A DNA stretch of 11,626 bases from contig DATJQF010000045.1 in the NCBI GenBank assembly GCA_035505995.1, forward strand, positions 1-11,626, given 5' to 3'. The stretch's first letter is position 1, and each line of letters begins with the position of its first letter. A program made the translations under genes and the position numbers. The notes beneath the pieces are model-generated. The model did not search any database, had not been told where the DNA came from, and saw only the letters and a program-made list of their open reading frames with translations. Source of the DNA: DATJQF01 sp035505995 (GTDB taxonomy: Bacteria > Bacteroidota > Bacteroidia > Bacteroidales > FEN-979). Positions 7,402 through 11,626 of the stretch are shown piece after piece.

Positions 7402-10400
7402 TTAATCTTTCACCTCCTCCAGCTCCACTGCGGGTTCCAGGTACAGCAGATATTTTTTAACGTCCCGGTAGCCGATCTCCTTCAGATATTTTTCGTAGTC
7501 CTCCAACTGGCGCCTGTATTTTTCGTCCTTCTTCCCGGTCTTGTAATCGATGACCGTCACGCGGTCCTGCCCGATGATTACCCGGTCGGGACGGTATACG
7601 GAACCATCCTTCAGCAGGATCTCCGCTTCATTGCGCACATCGAGGCCTTCCGAGAAGAAAGGGCGGACGTCGGGATGGGACACGATGCCGGTGATCAGCT
7701 CCGCGAGCTCCGCTTTCCGGCCCTTTTCAATCCAGCCCGCTTCCGTGATCCCGTTCATAACGGCCGGGATATCCTTTGCATACCTGACCTTCGCCAGCAC
7801 CGAATGCACCAGGTTCCCCCACCGGCGGTTTTTCCCCGGGTCTTCCGGGTCCCATATCTCCGGGGCCTTCCAGCGCAGGATCATTCTTTCCTGCCAGGGA
7901 CGGGAAATGAAAAAGTCAAGGCTCTCGCCGCCTGTCTCCGGAGGTTCCTTTGCCTTTCCGGCAGGGACCATCGTTCCCGCTTCATAGACGCTTCGCTCCT
8001 CCGACCACTCACCGGTGCTTTCGAAATAGCTTTTAAAAAGCCCGGGAACAGAGATGCTTTCAGATCTCTGAGGCGGGGATGCGGAAAGAATATACAGACG
8101 ATCCTCCGGACGGGTCATCGCGACATACAGCAGGTTGACCAGGTCCAGCACCGATTTATTTTCTTCCTCCTCCATCACGGCCGCGAATTCCGTTTCGGCT
8201 ATTTTCTTTTCCGGCCGGATCATGGCCGTCGAAAGGCCCGGGAAGAGATTCCCAGGCAGATCGATCCAGAGGTAGGATTTCCCGTTTCTCGCACGCTGGT
8301 CGGCAAACGGGAGGATGACCACCGGGAACTGCAATCCTTTTGCCTTGTGGATGGTCATTACCTGGACGGCATCCAGGCCGCGCGGTACGATCACCGACTT
8401 CTTTCCTTTGTTCAGGTCCCACCATTCCAGGAATCCGGCGGAAGAAGAGGAAACTTTCCGCGAATAGGCCAGGACGGCATCCAGGAAGAACCGGAGGTAA
8501 GGATCGGTCGTGCGCTTCAGGGAAAAGATGCGGATCAGCTCCTCGCAGAGATCATATACCGGGAGCAGCATTACTCTCTCGAACGGCTGATCAAAGCCGT
8601 TCTTCGCCAAAAAGGCCAGGAAGGCATCCGGCGAGGAGCGGTCGCCGGCAATCCAGCGGACGTAGTCGTGAAAACCGGCGGTGGGGATCCTGCCGGTGCG
8701 ATAAAGATAGGCGATCAGGGAAGCCTTGGGCATGGGGTTTTCCGGCTCATGGAACAGACGGAGGAACCCGGTGATAAACCCGACCTCGGGGGAGAAAGCG
8801 ATCAGCAGGGATTCGGCGGAGATCACGGGAATGCCATTCATCATCAGGAACTGCGCCACCTCGGTGGCATCATTATTGGACCGGCACAGCACCGTGATGT
8901 CTTTCCGGTGATACCCCTGCTCTTTCAGCTCCCCGATGATGCGCAGGATCTGTCCCAGGACCAGATCCCGGTATCCCATGCCATCCTCCTCTCCTTTCCC
9001 GGTAAAACTGATCCGTACATATCCCCCGGTGAGATCCGGCCTGAATTCCTGAACCACGCCTTCGTAGATCTTCCGGTTCTCGTCTGACAATTTCGTGCCG
9101 GTAAAGGTAAAGAACCGGTTATTGAAATCGATGATCTCCGCTTTCGACCGGAAATTCTGCCGGAGCGATTCTTCCCGGTAATGGTTGCGAAGCGCCTGCT
9201 CCCGTTCGCGGATCAGGGCGCTGGAATCGCTTCCTGCAAGGGCCGGAAGGTTGGCGAACTGGCTGACATCGCCGTTCCTCCAGCGGTAGATCGCCTGTTT
9301 CCCGTCGCCTACGACGAGATTAAACTGTCCCGACGCCAGGGAATTATCCACCAGCGGGAGGAGGTTGTTCCATTGCAGCACCGAAGTGTCCTGGAATTCA
9401 TCGATCAGCAGATGCCGGTACCATTCCCCGGTCCGCTCGTAGATGAAGGGGACCGGCTCATTCAGCACGATGGCGGCGATCCGGCGGTTGAACTCGGAGA
9501 TGTGGATGATGTTATTCTGTTTCTTGAATTCCGTAAGCAGGCGATCGATCTCATTCAGGACGGCCAGCGGGTAGATCGATTTGGCAAGGAGGGAGCAAAG
9601 CACATAGAAGGCATAATGGTCGCTTCTTTCCTTCTCAATCTTGTCAAAAAGCTCTAACAGCTCTTCTTTCACCGATCCGATGCGCTCTATATCGGCCGGC
9701 GTGGCCTTCCGGCTGTGCCAGGGACCCAGGTCCACGATCTTCCGGACCGTATCAGAAGGTGCCAGCTTGTCGAACCTGCCATCCCGGATCCGCCGGAACC
9801 AGGGCAGGATCCCTCTGCCTCCCTGCGCAAAAGCGTCTTCCGGGATATTGTTCTTCTCAACAAGCGTGCAGGCCTTCTCCGCCAGCTTCTGCAGGACGGA
9901 TTCAAAGGTGCGCTTCCGGGCGAAGACCTGGCCGGCCAGGCGGTCGAAATCTTTCAGGGTCACCCCCCGGAGCCGGTCGAGATGGAGCTTGCCTTCCTCA
10001 TCATACAGCGACTTTGAAAAGTCCAGCAGGATCTTTTCGATCCGCCATCCTTTTTCGTCCTCCATCATCGATTCCAGGAAATGGACCAGCAGCCCGGTAA
10101 GATCCGGATCATCGCCCACGCGGTCCAGCAGGAGGTCCACGGCCGTCTGCATCAGCTCATCCGCATCCATCTCCACGCTGAAGTTCATGGGCAGACCAAA
10201 GTCGTGGGCGAAGGTCCGGATGATCCGGTGCGAGAAGCTGTCGATGGTGCCGACGGCAAAATCGGAGTAATTATGCAGGATCCGCTCCAGCGCTTCGGCT
10301 GCTTTCTTCCGGATCTCAGTTTCATCCAGTCCGGTCCCCCTGAGCAGGAGCGGCAGGAGCGATTGATTGACTTTTTCCTCCCTTTCTCCGGACGGCCTGG

Positions 10401-10581
10401 AAAGCTCCCGCAGGTTCGACAGGATCCGCTCTTTCATTTCGTAGGCTACCTTGTTGGTGAAGGTGATGGCCAGAATATGCCGGAATTTCTCCGGTTCGGG
10501 AAGGATCATCTGAAGGTATTCCTTTACCAGGGTGAAGGTCTTGCCGGAGCCGGCGGAAGAGCGATAGACGGTAAAGGACAT
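7402..10581 (-). CDS. addA: AddA/RecB-like UvrD helicase with C-terminal nuclease domain
   Basis: This 1059-residue protein is a superfamily 1A helicase with a RecB-type nuclease, the AddA-like partner for the AddB-like protein encoded downstream. Helicase motifs in order are Walker A SSAGSGKT (8-15), Ia AITFTNKVAYEMKERI (38-53), the GTIDSFSHRI segment (about 111-120), II LLIDEFQDT (391-399), III VVGDGKQAIYRWR (423-435), IV LRQNFRSK (473-480), V VMTIHKAKGLQFP (741-753) and VI LLYVAMTRPEDRLYIL (817-832). The nuclease part has H926 in GNLVHSVLA, E985/E987 in RNEAEIL, D999 in YRPDRVI, and IDYKTGKK with D1012 and K1014, then Q1025 and Y1029. All core catalytic residues are present, so both helicase and nuclease should work. 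It would unwind and cut DNA ends for recombination repair in the cytoplasm. Family members are often somewhat longer (around 1100-1250 residues). The ATG at 10581 has no obvious Shine-Dalgarno. It starts 37 bp after the secreted-protein gene and probably heads the four-gene operon. Confidence 0.93.
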   Translation of the reverse strand: MSFTVYRSSAGSGKTFTLVKEYLQMILPEPEKFRHILAITFTNKVAYEMKERILSNLRELSRPSGEREEKVNQSLLPLLLRGTGLDETEIRKKAAEALERILHNYSDFAVGTIDSFSHRIIRTFAHDFGLPMNFSVEMDADELMQTAVDLLLDRVGDDPDLTGLLVHFLESMMEDEKGWRIEKILLDFSKSLYDEEGKLHLDRLRGVTLKDFDRLAGQVFARKRTFESVLQKLAEKACTLVEKNNIPEDAFAQGGRGILPWFRRIRDGRFDKLAPSDTVRKIVDLGPWHSRKATPADIERIGSVKEELLELFDKIEKERSDHYAFYVLCSLLAKSIYPLAVLNEIDRLLTEFKKQNNIIHISEFNRRIAAIVLNEPVPFIYERTGEWYRHLLIDEFQDTSVLQWNNLLPLVDNSLASGQFNLVVGDGKQAIYRWRNGDVSQFANLPALAGSDSSALIREREQALRNHYREESLRQNFRSKAEIIDFNNRFFTFTGTKLSDENRKIYEGVVQEFRPDLTGGYVRISFTGKGEEDGMGYRDLVLGQILRIIGELKEQGYHRKDITVLCRSNNDATEVAQFLMMNGIPVISAESLLIAFSPEVGFITGFLRLFHEPENPMPKASLIAYLYRTGRIPTAGFHDYVRWIAGDRSSPDAFLAFLAKNGFDQPFERVMLLPVYDLCEELIRIFSLKRTTDPYLRFFLDAVLAYSRKVSSSSAGFLEWWDLNKGKKSVIVPRGLDAVQVMTIHKAKGLQFPVVILPFADQRARNGKSYLWIDLPGNLFPGLSTAMIRPEKKIAETEFAAVMEEEENKSVLDLVNLLYVAMTRPEDRLYILSASPPQRSESISVPGLFKSYFESTGEWSEERSVYEAGTMVPAGKAKEPPETGGESLDFFISRPWQERMILRWKAPEIWDPEDPGKNRRWGNLVHSVLAKVRYAKDIPAVMNGITEAGWIEKGRKAELAELITGIVSHPDVRPFFSEGLDVRNEAEILLKDGSVYRPDRVIIGQDRVTVIDYKTGKKDEKYRRQLEDYEKYLKEIGYRDVKKYLLYLEPAVELEEVKD

Positions 10582-10618
10582 CTGGACGAGGTTGGAATTA
10601 CAAAAGAAGAATCATGAG

Positions 10619-11626
10619 TTATGGATGATTGCCGGTGGTCAACACGATTTTTCCACCATATAATTTGTTCCCGGCCCATATCCTGACCAGATACTCACCC
10701 GGCGATATTCCACCCGCATGGATCATAAAAAGTTGAGAAGAAACAGGTTCGGGATACCCGCTCAGAACCTTGCGCCCATCGAGGGAGGAGATCTCGAACC
10801 GCTGAAGCGTCCCGCTGCCGGGGATGAGAGCGTAAATTATTCCCCGGGACGGATTCGGGAAGAACTCGACAGAATGCCACGATTTTTCTTCAATGCCGGG
10901 ACAGTTTGCGGTGATACGGACCTGGCCGATGGCAATATCGTTGACCGCATCGATCGCCAGGACGCCGATCGTCTCAGAGCTGTCTACCGTTAGAGTGATG
11001 CTTTTCGTTGTGTCAAAATTGCTCCATATGAAATGATAGGGACCGAACCCTCCTGCAACCTGGGCAGTCAGCGTGAGCTGAGAACCCGGGCATACCGAGG
11101 TATCGGGACCGATACTCACGGTCATGCCGCCATTGAGGGGGTGATAATGATCGCGGTAATAGGCTGTCGCCCCCGGACCTTCCTGGTCGATCTCCAGCAA
11201 GGGAACCCCCTGGCCTTTCCCCAGCCACTGGTACTGGGTGATCGACCGGTGCACCGGGATGCCGGTGCCGAGCGAATCGATATAGATACTGTCAAACTCT
11301 TCCAGCACCGATTTCACCCTTATCACCTGGAAAGTCCCGTACGGCGTCACCAGCGTACCCCATCCGTCCGCTACCCCCGACCGCTGGCGGCTGGTGTAAT
11401 AGGCGCCCAGGCCCGGGAGGGCTATACTTACGGAGGATTGAGACGACCAGGTACTCCCGGTCGTAAGCGGGAAGGAATAAATCAGCTCCGGGTTGTCATA
11501 GCGCAGAGGCACCGGGATCCCCATCATCGTGACTGCAAAACCGACATCCGAATAGCCGGCTGATCCGTTATGGAAAAAGGTGAGCGGATGGGTGACCGGC
11601 ACTCCCGGGACCGGCGGAACCAGGTT
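10619..11626 (-). CDS. Secreted protein with T9SS type A sorting domain, 5' end cut by window edge
   Basis: The frame is open from the right edge (335 residues visible) to TAA at 10621-10619. A GTG at 11602 is possible on paper, but the reading frame continues upstream as NLVPPVPG, so the true N-terminus and signal peptide lie outside the window. Visible residues about 1-150 form an unassigned region with GWGTLVTPYGTFQVIRVKS, a pattern I associate with Bacteroidota surface proteins but cannot name. Residues about 168-243 look like a PKD/SprB-type immunoglobulin-like repeat (DTSVCPGSQLTLTA, then FIWSN). Residues about 250-333 are a type A C-terminal sorting domain: FFPNPSRG, SSLDGRKV and GEYLVRIWAGNKLYGGKIVL. 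That domain directs export through the outer membrane by the type IX system, after which it is normally removed. No enzyme motif is visible. Its relation to the DNA-repair gene 37 bp downstream is probably just position. Confidence 0.88.
   Translation of the reverse strand, partial: NLVPPVPGVPVTHPLTFFHNGSAGYSDVGFAVTMMGIPVPLRYDNPELIYSFPLTTGSTWSSQSSVSIALPGLGAYYTSRQRSGVADGWGTLVTPYGTFQVIRVKSVLEEFDSIYIDSLGTGIPVHRSITQYQWLGKGQGVPLLEIDQEGPGATAYYRDHYHPLNGGMTVSIGPDTSVCPGSQLTLTAQVAGGFGPYHFIWSNFDTTKSITLTVDSSETIGVLAIDAVNDIAIGQVRITANCPGIEEKSWHSVEFFPNPSRGIIYALIPGSGTLQRFEISSLDGRKVLSGYPEPVSSQLFMIHAGGISPGEYLVRIWAGNKLYGGKIVLTTGNHP

Noticed and set aside
7183..9087. 634-residue plus-strand open frame
   Set aside because: It lies antisense to the kinase and AddA-like genes, whose motifs are unmistakable. 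Its product shows no family resemblance; long antisense frames are expected in GC-rich coding DNA.
10601..10608. Minus-strand TTCTTTTG, a near match to TAnnTTTG, 19 nt before the AddA-like start
   Set aside because: One consensus base is wrong and no -33 TTG lies at the right distance. It may still be the operon promoter, but the sequence does not support a call.
10603..10631. Possible terminator hairpin at the end of the T9SS gene
   Set aside because: Only a 5-bp AT-rich stem (ATCAT/ATGAT) around a 9-nt loop that includes the stop codon, followed by an interrupted T-tract. Too weak to call.
10619..11602. T9SS protein as a complete 327-residue gene starting at GTG 11602
   Set aside because: There is no signal peptide at that start and the frame stays open to the window edge, so the gene is partial.

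Overview
The window looks like chromosomal DNA from a member of the Bacteroidota. Three signs point there: a C-terminal type IX secretion (T9SS) sorting domain on the right-edge gene, Bacteroidota-type TAnnTTTG promoter elements without clear -33 boxes, and weak or absent Shine-Dalgarno sequences. Base composition is fairly GC-rich and even throughout. I see no mobile element, RNA gene or CRISPR array. Coding density is very high: the longest non-coding gap is 37 bp.

Left part (1-2360). A multi-pass membrane protein with the beginning of a spermidine-synthase-like domain runs leftwards off the window edge. It is divergent from a lipoprotein that fuses a Memo domain to an AMMECR1 domain (AmmeMemoRadiSam proteins B and A in one chain). 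The 37-bp gap between them carries two TAnnTTTG-like elements, one per strand, arranged so that the two promoters would overlap.

Central part (10581 down to 2341, minus strand). Four genes are packed head to tail with gaps of 27 and 7 nt and then a 4-nt overlap: an AddA/RecB-like helicase-nuclease, a sugar kinase of AmgK type fused to a RapZ C-terminal domain, a MurU-like sugar-1-phosphate nucleotidyltransferase, and an AddB-like nuclease with iron-sulfur cysteines. The two outer genes would make an AddAB-type complex that resects DNA double-strand breaks. The two inner genes would make a two-step amino-sugar salvage route (sugar to sugar-1-phosphate to UDP-sugar), most simply MurNAc recycling from peptidoglycan. 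The RapZ-type domain is known in Enterobacteria as a glucosamine-6-phosphate sensor, so the kinase may carry its own amino-sugar sensor. A cell-wall salvage pair thus sits between the two subunits of a recombination nuclease. The last addB-like codons overlap the end of the Memo-AMMECR1 gene tail to tail by 20 bp.

Right edge (10619-11626, minus strand). This is the C-terminal part of a secreted T9SS substrate of unknown function, cut by the window edge and lying just upstream of the AddA-like gene.
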